Source: Halpernia frigidisoli
Lineage (GTDB): Bacteria > Bacteroidota > Bacteroidia > Flavobacteriales > Weeksellaceae
Assembly (NCBI RefSeq): GCF_900113805.1
Contig: NZ_FOQT01000001.1
Coordinates: forward strand, 786,411-850,410
Reading direction: 5' to 3'
Length of the DNA: 64,000 nucleotides
How positions within the stretch are numbered: position 1 is the first letter of the stretch; each line of letters opens with the position of its first letter. The notes beneath the pieces were generated by a model, which made no database searches, was not told the DNA's origin, and saw nothing but the letters and a program-made list of their open reading frames with translations. Both the position numbers and the translations under genes were made by a program. Below, piece after piece: positions 7,971-16,430 of this stretch.

Positions 7971-9155
7971 TTAATTTTTAGTAGATCTCAATATTATCTT
8001 AGATTTCATAGTTTGTGTGAAAATTAAATAATTTTCCCCACCGTCTTTTATTTTGTATTTATTTTTAATTTCATCCGGTTTTAAAGGATAATTTTTACTG
8101 ATTATATTATAAAAATCTCCTTTTTTTATTTGTTTTGAATCTATTTTTTCAACTTTCAAAACTCTTCCTGGAAAATTTTTTGTTAAATCGTTTGAAGTGT
8201 AAAAATGAGAATTTGGATGAAGTTTTTTTAAATTAAATTTTTGCGAAATAGAATTAAATGCACCTGATTTTAAAACGGAATTATTCGGAATATAAACATA
8301 ATTTAATAAGTCAGAAAATTCGGAATTTAAAGTTTTTTCTTCATCAAAAATAAACTCAAAATCTGGCTCGTCACTTTCTAAATTTGCACAAATACATTTT
8401 ACTTTTCCTAAAGTTTTCTTTGAATTTAAAAGAACAGCAATTTCTTTCACTTCATTCTTAAAAGCAATGATATAAATGTTTTCAAGGTTTTTTAAAACGG
8501 AAATTAAATAAGACAAATCAATTAAAGGTGATAATTTAATTAATATTTTAGAAGAAATATTTAATAATTCATCCTGAATTTCAAGGATATTTGGCGAAAG
8601 ATCTTCAAGTAAAAAAACCTTCTTTTTATCTAAATTTCTTCTTGCAGGATCAAGGTAAATTAAATCAAAATTTTGATAATTCTTATCTAAAAAATTTTCT
8701 AAATTTTCGTTTTTAAAAGTGGCTTTTTTATCTAAAATTTTCCAGTTGTGTTCTACGATTTTTAAAAGTTCAGTATTTTTTTCAACTAAAGTAATTTCAT
8801 TAAAATTTTCCGAAAGAAAATAGGCGTCAATCCCAAAACCTGAAGTTAAATCTAAAAATTTTTCGCCGCTAAAAAGTTGGGATTTATATTTTGAGGTTGC
8901 TTCCGAAGAACTTTGTTCCAGATTTAAATTTGGCGGAAAAATAATTCCTTCTTTTAATAAAAAAGGAAATTTTTTCGCTGCAACATTTCTACCTTTTATT
9001 TGCTGCACAATTTCTTGCATTGAAACTTCTGGAAACGGTGATTTTTTTAATAACAAAGAATGCAAATCGGTTTTTAGATTTGCATTGATAAAATTTTGGA
9101 TTTGTGTTTTTAAAATTGGGTTGATTATAATTGTAAGATATAAATTATTCTTCAC
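7971..9155 (-). CDS. THUMP-like class I SAM-dependent methyltransferase
   Basis: The 394-residue protein has a helical N-terminal part (KSPFPEVSMQEIVQQIKGR near 39-56), a Rossmann methyltransferase core with motif I FLDLTSGFGID (100-110) and the acceptor-side LDPARR (168-173), and a C-terminal THUMP-like region. This layout is that of the Bacteroidetes PG1098-like RNA methyltransferases (related to RlmK/RsmD-type enzymes); the RNA target is not known. Its start overlaps the preceding gene by 11 bp, so the two are translationally linked. Codon usage is very AT-rich. Confidence 0.85.
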   Translation of the reverse strand: MKNNLYLTIIINPILKTQIQNFINANLKTDLHSLLLKKSPFPEVSMQEIVQQIKGRNVAAKKFPFLLKEGIIFPPNLNLEQSSSEATSKYKSQLFSGEKFLDLTSGFGIDAYFLSENFNEITLVEKNTELLKIVEHNWKILDKKATFKNENLENFLDKNYQNFDLIYLDPARRNLDKKKVFLLEDLSPNILEIQDELLNISSKILIKLSPLIDLSYLISVLKNLENIYIIAFKNEVKEIAVLLNSKKTLGKVKCICANLESDEPDFEFIFDEEKTLNSEFSDLLNYVYIPNNSVLKSGAFNSISQKFNLKKLHPNSHFYTSNDLTKNFPGRVLKVEKIDSKQIKKGDFYNIISKNYPLKPDEIKNKYKIKDGGENYLIFTQTMKSKIILRSTKN

Positions 9156-9597
9156 TTCTAATTAATCTTGCGGTATCATTTTTATTTTCCTCTGTGAAAT
9201 TTGTATAATTTTTATTTTCAAAATCTAACAAAATTAAAATTTCATTTTTATTAACAAATTTCAAAAAACCTTTCAAAATACCTTTTTCAATAATTAAATC
9301 ACCTTTTTTAAATTTTGCGATCAAATTAATTTTGATTGGATTAGATTTAAAATCAACTTTATAAATTACTTGACCAAATTTACCGTCATTTGATCCTCCA
9401 TGAATTTTAAAATTTTTTCCGTCTATAAATTCCCCATTTATAGAAAAACTTATAAAATTGTCTTTTGAGAAAGTTATTGACCAAATGTTTTTTGTAGAAT
9501 CTACACCTTGCCATTTTCCTATTAAATCTTCATTAGTTTGAGCCTTAAACGAAAGGAAACAGATGAAAAGTAATATTACCTGTAAAATTTTTTTCAT
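9145..9597 (-). CDS. Small secreted protein, lipocalin-like pattern
   Basis: A 150-residue protein with a signal peptide (MKKILQVILLFICFLSFKA) followed by LIGKWQGVDSTKNIWSITF, a pattern of alternating strands that often marks lipocalin-like secreted domains in Bacteroidetes. I do not recognise a specific family. It lies 6 bp after the mutase-like gene and overlaps the methyltransferase by 11 bp, so it belongs to the same minus-strand operon without an obvious functional link. Confidence 0.75.
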   Translation of the reverse strand: MKKILQVILLFICFLSFKAQTNEDLIGKWQGVDSTKNIWSITFSKDNFISFSINGEFIDGKNFKIHGGSNDGKFGQVIYKVDFKSNPIKINLIAKFKKGDLIIEKGILKGFLKFVNKNEILILLDFENKNYTNFTEENKNDTARLIRSEE

Positions 9598-9603
9598 GAT
9601 TTT

Positions 9604-10767
9604 TTACTCAAACATTTCCGCCCAACGAACTGGTTTTAAAACCGCTTCATTATATAAATCTGAAATTTCTTCAGTCTGATTTAATTTCGGATAAAGATTG
9701 ACGCCAATCAATTTAATTTTTCCTTCTTTTACCCAATTTTGTTCCTGAATTGCTTGATTGTAAATTAATTCCTGAAGTTCGGCAGATTTCATCATTTCAG
9801 AATATCCACCTTTTTCTTCAAATTCTAAAAATAATTGCCAGGATTTTTCAGCAATTTGTTGGGTAAGATCTTCAACGAAAAAACTTCCATTTGCCGCATC
9901 ATCAAACACATTAATGATACTTTCATACGCCAAAACAATTTGCTGTTTAAAGGAAATTTCAGTGGAAAGTTCGGTCGGATTTGCCAATAAATAATTATTG
10001 CTAAAAACTGCATCTGCGCCGCCAATCATTGCTGCGGATAATTCCAAAGTTGAACGAATCAGATTGTTTTCCGGATCGTTTTTAGATTTATTTCTTAAAG
10101 AAGTTTCCGCAAAAATGTAAGGAATTTCATCTTTTCCGTATTCTTTTGACAATTGATTAAAAACCAATTTAAAAGCGCGAATTTTTGAAATTTCAAAGAA
10201 ATAATTTGAGCCAACCGCCAATTTAAAAATCAATTTATTTAAAATATCTGAACCAAAAATCTCAATTAAATCTTTAGTTTTTGAAAGTGCGATCGCCAAT
10301 TGTTGATTAATTGAAGCGCCACAATTTTGATGAAAACTGACATCAATACAAATATTTCGTTGGAAATTTTTTGCTGATAATTCTTTTGCCAATTGTTCGT
10401 TTATTTCTCCAAAATTTTCATCAAAAACGTCAATTAAGGAAAAATAAGTGTTTTCATCTTCAATTTTGATATGTTCTGCTAAATCTTTATCGGCAATAAA
10501 TAATGTTTTATCTTGCAGATTATCAACGTTTTCTGTCAACAAAAATGCGAAAACATCTTCTTCTAAAGATTCATCATATTTTGAAACTAAATGTGTACTT
10601 TCTGCAATCTTGGGAAGATTTTTTAAAGTTTTTAAAACTTCAGAATTATAGGCTTTTACAGTCAGATTTTCTAAATTTTCAACATTTAAAATCCCGTAAA
10701 TATCCTCAGATTTTAACTGTTTTTTTACGAGATCTCCCCAATCAGAAAGTGAAGTTTTTGGAAACAT
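9604..10767 (-). CDS. Methylmalonyl-CoA mutase small-subunit-like protein
   Basis: The 387-residue protein starts FPKTSLSDWGDLVKKQLKSEDIYG, the usual start of the MutA (small, non-catalytic) subunit, and keeps the barrel segments ICIDVSFHQNCGASINQQLAIALS and AAMIGGADAVFSNNYLLANP. It lacks the C-terminal B12-binding domain (no DxHxxG), as expected of the short form found in Flavobacteriia. The large catalytic subunit is not next to it in this window. In a complex it would support conversion of succinyl-CoA and methylmalonyl-CoA. It follows the FtsB-like gene after 31 bp. Confidence 0.85.
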   Translation of the reverse strand: MFPKTSLSDWGDLVKKQLKSEDIYGILNVENLENLTVKAYNSEVLKTLKNLPKIAESTHLVSKYDESLEEDVFAFLLTENVDNLQDKTLFIADKDLAEHIKIEDENTYFSLIDVFDENFGEINEQLAKELSAKNFQRNICIDVSFHQNCGASINQQLAIALSKTKDLIEIFGSDILNKLIFKLAVGSNYFFEISKIRAFKLVFNQLSKEYGKDEIPYIFAETSLRNKSKNDPENNLIRSTLELSAAMIGGADAVFSNNYLLANPTELSTEISFKQQIVLAYESIINVFDDAANGSFFVEDLTQQIAEKSWQLFLEFEEKGGYSEMMKSAELQELIYNQAIQEQNWVKEGKIKLIGVNLYPKLNQTEEISDLYNEAVLKPVRWAEMFE

Positions 10768-10798
10768 TTATTTAAAAATTAAAATAATAAAATTAAAA

Positions 10799-11158
10799 CT
10801 AAGGATTTGCTTTTTCTGCAATATTTGAACTATCAACTACGATAATAAAAATTTCTTCATTAGGTTTTTTCATGAAATAATTTTCACGTGCAAATTTTTC
10901 TTTTTCAGATTTATTGTTCATTAATTTCTCGTAAAAAGAATTATTTTTTTCATATTCACTTTTATAATGCGCTAACTGTTGTTCGTTTTTGGTGATATTT
11001 CCATCAATTTCGTTAATTACCAAAAAAGAAGTACTGTCAAAAAAAACCATCCAGATCAAAAACAAAAATATAGTAATAACATATTTATTTAAAATATATT
11101 TTTTTACTAATCGAAAAACCTCATTCGGTTTCTGAATGTCTTTAATTAGATTTTTCAT
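10799..11158 (-). CDS. FtsB/DivIC-like septum formation initiator
   Basis: A 119-residue bitopic protein: cytoplasmic N-terminus, one transmembrane helix near 26-42 (YVITIFLFLIWMVFF), a predicted coiled coil near 50-95 rich in Glu, Lys and Asn, and the ARENYFMKKPNEEIFII ending that matches the DivIC/FtsB family. These proteins form a complex with FtsQ and FtsL at the division site. Its start overlaps the stop of udk, so translation is coupled (ATTAATG arrangement at 11155-11161). Confidence 0.88.
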   Translation of the reverse strand: MKNLIKDIQKPNEVFRLVKKYILNKYVITIFLFLIWMVFFDSTSFLVINEIDGNITKNEQQLAHYKSEYEKNNSFYEKLMNNKSEKEKFARENYFMKKPNEEIFIIVVDSSNIAEKANP

Positions 11159-11775
11159 TAATGTGTTTTTTTAAGTGAATTATTGATCACTGTTGTCAGA
11201 AAGTCAATAGCAACAGAGTTTTTCTTCATATTTGGAACGATTAGATCCGCTTCATTTTTTGAAGGTTCAATAAATTCCTGATGCATCGGTTTTAAAGTCG
11301 TTTGATAACGGTGCAAAACTTCCTGCAAATCTCGTCCTCTTTCCTGCGTATCACGACGAATCCTGCGAATTAAGCGTTCATCCGAATCTGCGTGAACAAA
11401 AACTTTCAAGTTGTATTCTTTTAATAATTCAGGATTTGTTAAAACCAAAATCCCTTCCACAATCAAAACATTTTTCGGTTCAACAGTAACGTAATCACCT
11501 GATCTTGAATGCGTAACAAAAGAATAAATAGGCTGCTCAATTGCCTGATTATTTTTTAAGGCACGAACATGATTTAGCATCAATTCAAAATCGATGGATT
11601 TTGGATGATCGTAATTTAGCATCTCTCTTTCAGATAACGTAAGATTCTGATTATCATGGTAATAATTATCCTGAGAAAGTACATTTACACCTTCGGCGTT
11701 CAACTGCTGAAGAATTTTATTAACAACCGTGGTTTTCCCTGAACCGGTGCCACCTGCAATACCAATAACGAGCAT
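11158..11775 (-). CDS. udk: Uridine kinase
   Basis: The 205-residue cytosolic kinase has the P-loop GIAGGTGSGKTT (5-16), the NYYHD substrate loop, the FDHP-like NYDHPKSIDFE segment and the RRIRRDTQERGRD lid. It phosphorylates uridine and cytidine in pyrimidine salvage. It heads the operon udk-ftsB-mutase-like, with a -7 box about 12 bp above the start and hence a very short leader. Confidence 0.96.
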   Translation of the reverse strand: MLVIGIAGGTGSGKTTVVNKILQQLNAEGVNVLSQDNYYHDNQNLTLSEREMLNYDHPKSIDFELMLNHVRALKNNQAIEQPIYSFVTHSRSGDYVTVEPKNVLIVEGILVLTNPELLKEYNLKVFVHADSDERLIRRIRRDTQERGRDLQEVLHRYQTTLKPMHQEFIEPSKNEADLIVPNMKKNSVAIDFLTTVINNSLKKTH

Positions 11776-11787
11776 AAAAATTTTTTA

Positions 11788-11795
11788 CAAATATA
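11788..11795 (-). promoter_or_regulatory. -7 promoter box of udk operon
   Basis: Minus-strand TATATTTG, an exact TAnnTTTG match, 12 bp above the udk ATG. Confidence 0.55.
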
Positions 11796-11873
11796 ATGTT
11801 TTTAAAAAGTGAAAGGTAAATTTTAAAAGTGAATGATACATTTTAAATCTTCATTCCAAAAAATTTACGATTC

Positions 11874-12494
11874 TTAACCTTTTGGTGAAATCCCAAAAAT
11901 AAAATAAACCACAGCCTGAACTCTTGCAAGAAATTCCCTCGACTGATTGCGGTAAAAACTGCTATTTGTATAAACATCCTGCGCATCGTAACCCAACGCA
12001 TTCATGTGCTGATTTCTGGCAAAAAATAACGCGCGAAGATTGTGAAATCCCTGTGAAACGATGATGACACTGTTTTTATGGTAAACATTTTTACAGTTTA
12101 AAATACTTTTATGCGTATTAAAACCAATAGGATCTTCAATTATAATATTTTCCGGTACGCCTTCCTGGTAAATTAAAAACTCCTTCATTGCCGCGGGTTC
12201 ATCGTAATTTTTACTTTTTTCGCCACTGACGATTATTTTTTTTATCTTTCCGTGATGATACAAAGTTGCGGCAGCATCCATTCTTTTTGTGAAATAAGGA
12301 TTCGCATTTCCTGACATCATCCTAGGGGAAGTTCCCAATACCAGAGCCACTTCGCGTGAAGGAATTTGAGAAATTTTAGTGTAAGTCCGACCATTTGTTA
12401 AGGCAAAAACCCAAATATTAGCCGTGATCATAAATAGTAATCCAATTTCCACCAGATTAAAAAATAATTTAAATATGTTAATTATTTTTATCAA
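11874..12494 (-). CDS. SanA/YdcF family (DUF218) membrane protein
   Basis: The 206-residue protein has one N-terminal transmembrane helix (about 12-32) and a DUF218 core with ALVLGTSP (50-57), the KIIVSGEKS strand, the YDEPAAMKEFL helix and IIVSQGFHNLRALFFAR. This is the SanA / ElyC / YdcF fold, associated with envelope integrity and vancomycin exclusion in enterobacteria. The reading frame starts at a TTG at 12492-12494 that overlaps the TGA stop of the preceding reductase gene (TTGA), a coupling that supports this unusual start. Confidence 0.87.
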   Translation of the reverse strand: MIKIINIFKLFFNLVEIGLLFMITANIWVFALTNGRTYTKISQIPSREVALVLGTSPRMMSGNANPYFTKRMDAAATLYHHGKIKKIIVSGEKSKNYDEPAAMKEFLIYQEGVPENIIIEDPIGFNTHKSILNCKNVYHKNSVIIVSQGFHNLRALFFARNQHMNALGYDAQDVYTNSSFYRNQSREFLARVQAVVYFIFGISPKG

Positions 12495-13612
12495 ACTGAG
12501 TCAAAATTAACCTTTATTTTTTTACTCAAAACAATGGATTGACAGGCCAGAATTTTACCAGTTTTTTCTTCTTTTTCCGTTAAATATTCATTTTCAAGTA
12601 ATTCTACGTCACCTTCTTGCAAAGTACATTCGCAGATACCACAAATGCCGGATTTACAGGAATAAGGCACTTTAAAACCTTGATCTAAAAGTTGTTGCAA
12701 CAATTTATACTTATTATTTCGCAGGTTGGTTTTAAAATTTTCGCCATAAACTTTAAATTCAACTTCTATATTTTCAATTAAAGGAAACTCTTGTTCGGTC
12801 GGATAAATATCCTCATTAAAAGTATCAAACAACTCAAAATGAATATTTTTCTTTGGAATTCCCCTATTAAATGATTCGTTCGCCAAAGATTTTATCATCT
12901 CACCAGTACCACAAATTAAAATCTCATCAACAGCGTCCCAAATAGTCGATTCTTCGTCTGTATCATCTAAATTTAATATTTGATTTATTATTAAATGTAA
13001 TTTTTTATCATTCAAATGACCTTGAAATAATAAATCGGTAGTTTCTTTTGAATAAAAATAAAAAATTTCTAGACGATCTTTATATAGTAAAAGCAGATCA
13101 TCTAACTCATTTTTAAAAGGAATTTTTTTCGAATTTGCATTACCAAAAAAAAGATAAAAACGCGTTCTCGGTTCTTCGTGCAGAATATTTTTTAAATGAC
13201 TTAAAATAGGTGTAATTCCGATTCCCGCAGCAAATCCGAGAATTGTTCGGTGTTCGTTTGGCTTAGAAACCAAAGTGAATCTTCCCTTTGGTTCACTAAT
13301 TTCCAAAAAATCACCAACCTTATATTCTTCAAATAAATCGGTTGTAAAACTATCTTTATCGCCAAGTTTTATGCCTAAAGAAATTTTATTTTCAAAAGGT
13401 GCACTTGTCAAAGAATAATCTCTTATGATTTCTTGATCTAAATTCTTACCTTTTAAACTTAAATATTGTCCGGATTCAAAGGCAAAATTTTCCTTTAATT
13501 CAATCGGAATTTCAAATTCAAGCGTAAATATTGTTTTGGTCAGTAGTTCCTTTTTCGTTATTTTTAACGAATGAAAAACGGGTTTTTTGGCCTTTGTTAA
13601 ATTTAAATTCAT
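12491..13612 (-). CDS. Ferredoxin-NAD(P) reductase with C-terminal 2Fe-2S domain (PaaE-like)
   Basis: The 373-residue flavoprotein has three domains in order: FAD-binding with RDYSLTSAP (64-72), NAD(P)-binding with GFAAGIGITP (126-135) and a plant-type ferredoxin domain with Cys319, Cys324, Cys327 and Cys357 as cluster ligands. This is the PaaE-like class of reductase components. No paa genes or oxygenase subunits are nearby, so the electron acceptor is unknown. It has a -7 box directly above its start, shares a 33-bp divergent promoter region with the TlpA-like gene and is coupled to the SanA-like gene by overlap. Confidence 0.92.
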   Translation of the reverse strand: MNLNLTKAKKPVFHSLKITKKELLTKTIFTLEFEIPIELKENFAFESGQYLSLKGKNLDQEIIRDYSLTSAPFENKISLGIKLGDKDSFTTDLFEEYKVGDFLEISEPKGRFTLVSKPNEHRTILGFAAGIGITPILSHLKNILHEEPRTRFYLFFGNANSKKIPFKNELDDLLLLYKDRLEIFYFYSKETTDLLFQGHLNDKKLHLIINQILNLDDTDEESTIWDAVDEILICGTGEMIKSLANESFNRGIPKKNIHFELFDTFNEDIYPTEQEFPLIENIEVEFKVYGENFKTNLRNNKYKLLQQLLDQGFKVPYSCKSGICGICECTLQEGDVELLENEYLTEKEEKTGKILACQSIVLSKKIKVNFDSV

Positions 13613-13622
13613 ACTAATTACT

Positions 13623-13630
13623 CAAAAATA
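13623..13630 (-). promoter_or_regulatory. -7 promoter box in divergent region
   Basis: Minus-strand TATTTTTG (TAnnTTTG) 10 bp above the start of the ferredoxin reductase gene, inside the 33-bp gap to the divergent thioredoxin-like gene. Confidence 0.45.
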
Positions 13631-13645
13631 AGTAAAATAAAAGTT

Positions 13646-14224
13646 ATGCGAAAATTAATCTTATCAGTTTTAGTTTTAGGTGCACTTTCTGCGTGTAAAA
13701 AAGAAAAAAAAATTGTAGAAAATAATGACGAAATAAAAGATTCAACAATGGCAGTTACGACGCCTCAAGTTTCTACAGCATCGATAAATTTAAAAGAATT
13801 CTCACCTGCACAGGTTTCGGATTATTTAAAAAATAAAGAAAACGACACCTTATATGTGACTAACTTTTTCGCAACCTGGTGCGGTCCGTGTATGGCGGAA
13901 ATTCCACATTTTAAAGAAAAAATCGCTGAATTAAAAGGACAACCGGTAAAATTCACCTTCGTAGATATTGATGAAAAATCTGATTGGGACGGCGCTGTAA
14001 AAACATTCGCTGCAAAAAATGATCTTCAGGATCATATCATTTTAGTAGATAATAAAAAACTGGATCCTGCATTTTTTAAATCGACTTTCGAAAAATGGGA
14101 TGGACAGGCAATTCCTTACACAATTATGAAAAAGGGAAAAAGAACGGAAGAAACTTTGGGAAATATGAGCGCGGAAATGCTTGATCAAAAGTTGGCTTCT
14201 TTCATTTCTGAAAAAAAAAATTAA
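13646..14224 (+). CDS. TlpA-like thioredoxin lipoprotein
   Basis: The 192-residue protein has a lipoprotein signal peptide ending LSAC (Cys17), a charged linker, and a thioredoxin domain with the active site ATWCGPCMAEIPHF (Cys79, Cys82) and the cis-Pro strand AIPYTIM. It is anchored in the periplasm or outer membrane and probably reduces or exchanges disulfides of exported proteins. It is followed by a terminator and so is monocistronic. Partner protein unknown. Confidence 0.92.
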   Translation: MRKLILSVLVLGALSACKKEKKIVENNDEIKDSTMAVTTPQVSTASINLKEFSPAQVSDYLKNKENDTLYVTNFFATWCGPCMAEIPHFKEKIAELKGQPVKFTFVDIDEKSDWDGAVKTFAAKNDLQDHIILVDNKKLDPAFFKSTFEKWDGQAIPYTIMKKGKRTEETLGNMSAEMLDQKLASFISEKKN

Positions 14225-14286
14225 TAAAAATTAAGTAATCAGACTTAACTGTCGATGGCGGAATTTTCCCCAAATACACATTATGA

Positions 14287-14328
14287 TCAAAAAGCCGTTA
14301 ATTTAATTTTAAGCGGCTTTTTATTTTT
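14287..14328 (+). terminator. Terminator after thioredoxin-like gene
   Basis: Stem aaaaagccg / cggcttttt (14289-14297 with 14314-14322) with an AT-rich loop and a following T-run. Confidence 0.75.
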
Positions 14329-14357
14329 TTAATTTTATCTATATATATTTTTCTTTA

Positions 14358-15341
14358 ATGAAATTTAGTTTTAAAAATCTTGTATTTTTTTTAATAATAA
14401 TTGGTTTTGCGGCAATTATTATTAACTTATTTACAGGTTTTATACCTCTGCAATTTTCAGATTTTTTCTTAACAAATTCCTCAAATTTTGACATTGCACA
14501 ACTGCGTGTAAACCGTGTTTTAATAATGCTTTTGGCAGGTATTTCAATTCCAACTTCGGGATTTTTATTACAAGAATATTTTCAAAATCCACTGGCTGGA
14601 CCATCCGTTTTAGGAATATCTTCGGTCGCAAGTTTAAGTGTGGCTTTTTATATTTTTTTCTCGCAAAATTTAGTTCTCCCAGAATTTCTTCAAAACAGTT
14701 TTTTAAGCATCACTGCAATTGCTGGAAGTTTTGTTTTAATGCTTGTTTTACTGCTTTTCTCTGAAAAATTTCAGGATAAAAGTTTCATTATTATTTTTGG
14801 TTTTCTAATTTCTGCTTTGGCTGGCGCAATTGTTTCTATTTTACAATTTTATGCCGAAAATCAAAGTTTAAAAAATTATGTTCTTTGGAGTTTTGGCGCG
14901 AATAATCAGGTTAGCTTAGGTCAAATTACCGTTCTTTCAGTTTTAATTTTAGTAGGTTTATTTCTTAGTTTTAAATGTTTAAAACCTTTGATAGGAAATA
15001 GTTTGGGAACATCTTACGCGCAGAGTTTTGGCGTAAATTTAAAACACTTGAAATATTTAATAATTCTCGCTTCTTCCCTACTTTCTGCTTCAGTCACAGC
15101 ATTTCTTGGTCCGATTTTATTTATCGGAATTGTTGTTCCGCATTTTGCGAGATTACTATACAATCCTTCAAAACTTTGGCACCAGTGGATTTTAAATATG
15201 ATTTTAGGAATCTGTATTATGGAAGTTTTTTCTGTGGTTTCAGAACTCTCAAAATTACCTTTAAATATCATCACTTCACTGTTTGGGATTCCTGTGATTT
15301 TATTAATGTTGATTGGGAAGAATAAATTTACAAATGCTTAA
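14358..15341 (+). CDS. FecCD/BtuC-type ABC transporter permease
   Basis: The 327-residue membrane protein has about nine or ten hydrophobic segments and the FecCD hallmarks: RVNRVLIMLLAGISIPTSG, FQNPLAGPSVLGISSVASLS, and GPILFIGIVVPHFARLL facing the ATPase. It would import iron-siderophore, heme or cobalamin across the inner membrane. The ATPase gene follows after 6 bp. No periplasmic binding protein or TonB-dependent receptor is adjacent, so the substrate cannot be read from context. Confidence 0.93.
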   Translation: MKFSFKNLVFFLIIIGFAAIIINLFTGFIPLQFSDFFLTNSSNFDIAQLRVNRVLIMLLAGISIPTSGFLLQEYFQNPLAGPSVLGISSVASLSVAFYIFFSQNLVLPEFLQNSFLSITAIAGSFVLMLVLLLFSEKFQDKSFIIIFGFLISALAGAIVSILQFYAENQSLKNYVLWSFGANNQVSLGQITVLSVLILVGLFLSFKCLKPLIGNSLGTSYAQSFGVNLKHLKYLIILASSLLSASVTAFLGPILFIGIVVPHFARLLYNPSKLWHQWILNMILGICIMEVFSVVSELSKLPLNIITSLFGIPVILLMLIGKNKFTNA

Positions 15342-15347
15342 TTTAAG

Positions 15348-16265
15348 ATGAATATAGATTTAAAAAACATCACTTTTGGTTTTTCTAAACCTTTAATTTC
15401 TGAAGGGAATATGTCTTTAGAAACTGGTGATGTTTGTTTAATTATTGGCGATAACGGCGTCGGGAAAACTACTTTAATTAAATCCATTTTAGGTCAAAAT
15501 AAACTAATGTCGGGTGGTGTTTTTTTGGATGAAAATAATCTCAAAAATTTAGCTTCAAAAGAAATTGCCCAGAAAATCTCTATTGTTTTTTCAAAATCTC
15601 AAATCCCAAATCATTTCACAGTTTTAGATTTAATTTCTTTTGGTAAATACATTCATTATCCTTACTATTTTAAATTAAATAAAACTGATTTACAGGAAGT
15701 TGATGAAATTATCGAAAGTCTTGGTTTAAAAGAATTTGAAAATTTTCAATTGCAAAATCTGTCAGATGGTAATTTGCAAAAAGCCTTTATCGGTCGTGCT
15801 TTATCGCAAAATACGCCGATCATCATATTAGATGAACCAACGACGCATTTAGATGAAAAAAATAAGTTGATGATCCTCAATTTGCTTCGGCATATTGCCA
15901 AAACTCAAAATAAAATAATATTATTTTCTTCACACGACTGGCGATTGGCAAAGGAATTTAGTGATAAAATCTGTCTTTTAAAAAATGAACAATTATTTTC
16001 AGGAATTGCTGAAGATGTCCTTTTAAAACAGCCAGAATTAACGACGCCAAAACTATACAATTTACATTCTGAATTTTTGCCGCCACAGATTTTTGCGCCT
16101 GAATTAGAAAAGGAATTACTCTATTCTTTTCTACAAAAAAACCATCCAAAAAATCTGAAAAACTACAAATTTACCTGGAGCGATAATTTTTGGGAGATTT
16201 CACACAACGATAATCAACAAAAAGCAACTACCTTTAAGGAAATCACAAACATGCTCTCTAAGTAG
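15348..16265 (+). CDS. ABC transporter ATP-binding protein (iron/B12 importer type)
   Basis: The 305-residue ATPase has Walker A GDNGVGKTT (34-42), signature LSDGNLQKA (138-146; the canonical LSGGQ is changed to LSDGN), Walker B IIILDEP (158-164) and H-loop His196. It is cotranscribed with the FecCD permease just upstream. About 70 extra C-terminal residues after the nucleotide-binding domain are of unknown role. It energises the importer on the cytoplasmic side. Confidence 0.92.
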   Translation: MNIDLKNITFGFSKPLISEGNMSLETGDVCLIIGDNGVGKTTLIKSILGQNKLMSGGVFLDENNLKNLASKEIAQKISIVFSKSQIPNHFTVLDLISFGKYIHYPYYFKLNKTDLQEVDEIIESLGLKEFENFQLQNLSDGNLQKAFIGRALSQNTPIIILDEPTTHLDEKNKLMILNLLRHIAKTQNKIILFSSHDWRLAKEFSDKICLLKNEQLFSGIAEDVLLKQPELTTPKLYNLHSEFLPPQIFAPELEKELLYSFLQKNHPKNLKNYKFTWSDNFWEISHNDNQQKATTFKEITNMLSK

Positions 16266-16297
16266 CATTAAATCTACAAAATACTCGATTTTAAAAT

Positions 16298-16317
16298 ATA
16301 CTATGCGTGCATAGTAT
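16298..16317. promoter_or_regulatory. Predicted MarR operator, distal site
   Basis: A 20-bp near-perfect palindrome (atactatgcgtgcatagtat, one mismatched centre pair) lying 87 bp upstream of the promoter-proximal copy and 133 bp before the chosen marR start. Same core as 4173-4184 and 16385-16396. Confidence 0.6.
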
Positions 16318-16384
16318 TATGCATTTCATATTAATTAAAATATTGATATTCAGTTATTTGACTAAAACTCATTCTGTAAAGTAC

Positions 16385-16396
16385 TATGCATGCATA
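16385..16396. promoter_or_regulatory. Predicted MarR operator, promoter-proximal site
   Basis: Perfect palindrome TATGCATGCATA ending 8 bp before the -7 box at 16405-16412, so a bound protein would cover the promoter spacer. Autoregulation of marR and control of the fad operon are inferred. Confidence 0.7.
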
Positions 16397-16404
16397 ATAT
16401 TTTG

Positions 16405-16412
16405 TATATTTG
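16405..16412 (+). promoter_or_regulatory. -7 promoter box of marR-fad operon
   Basis: TATATTTG matches TAnnTTTG exactly. Transcription would begin around 16417, which lies after a possible TTG start at 16410 and decides for the ATG at 16431. Confidence 0.6.
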
Positions 16413-16430
16413 AGTAAGAGATATGTTAAT

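Noticed and set aside
16410-16430. TTG start for marR giving seven more residues
   Set aside because: It overlaps the -7 box, so the mRNA would start after it; the ATG at 16431 fits both promoter and family.
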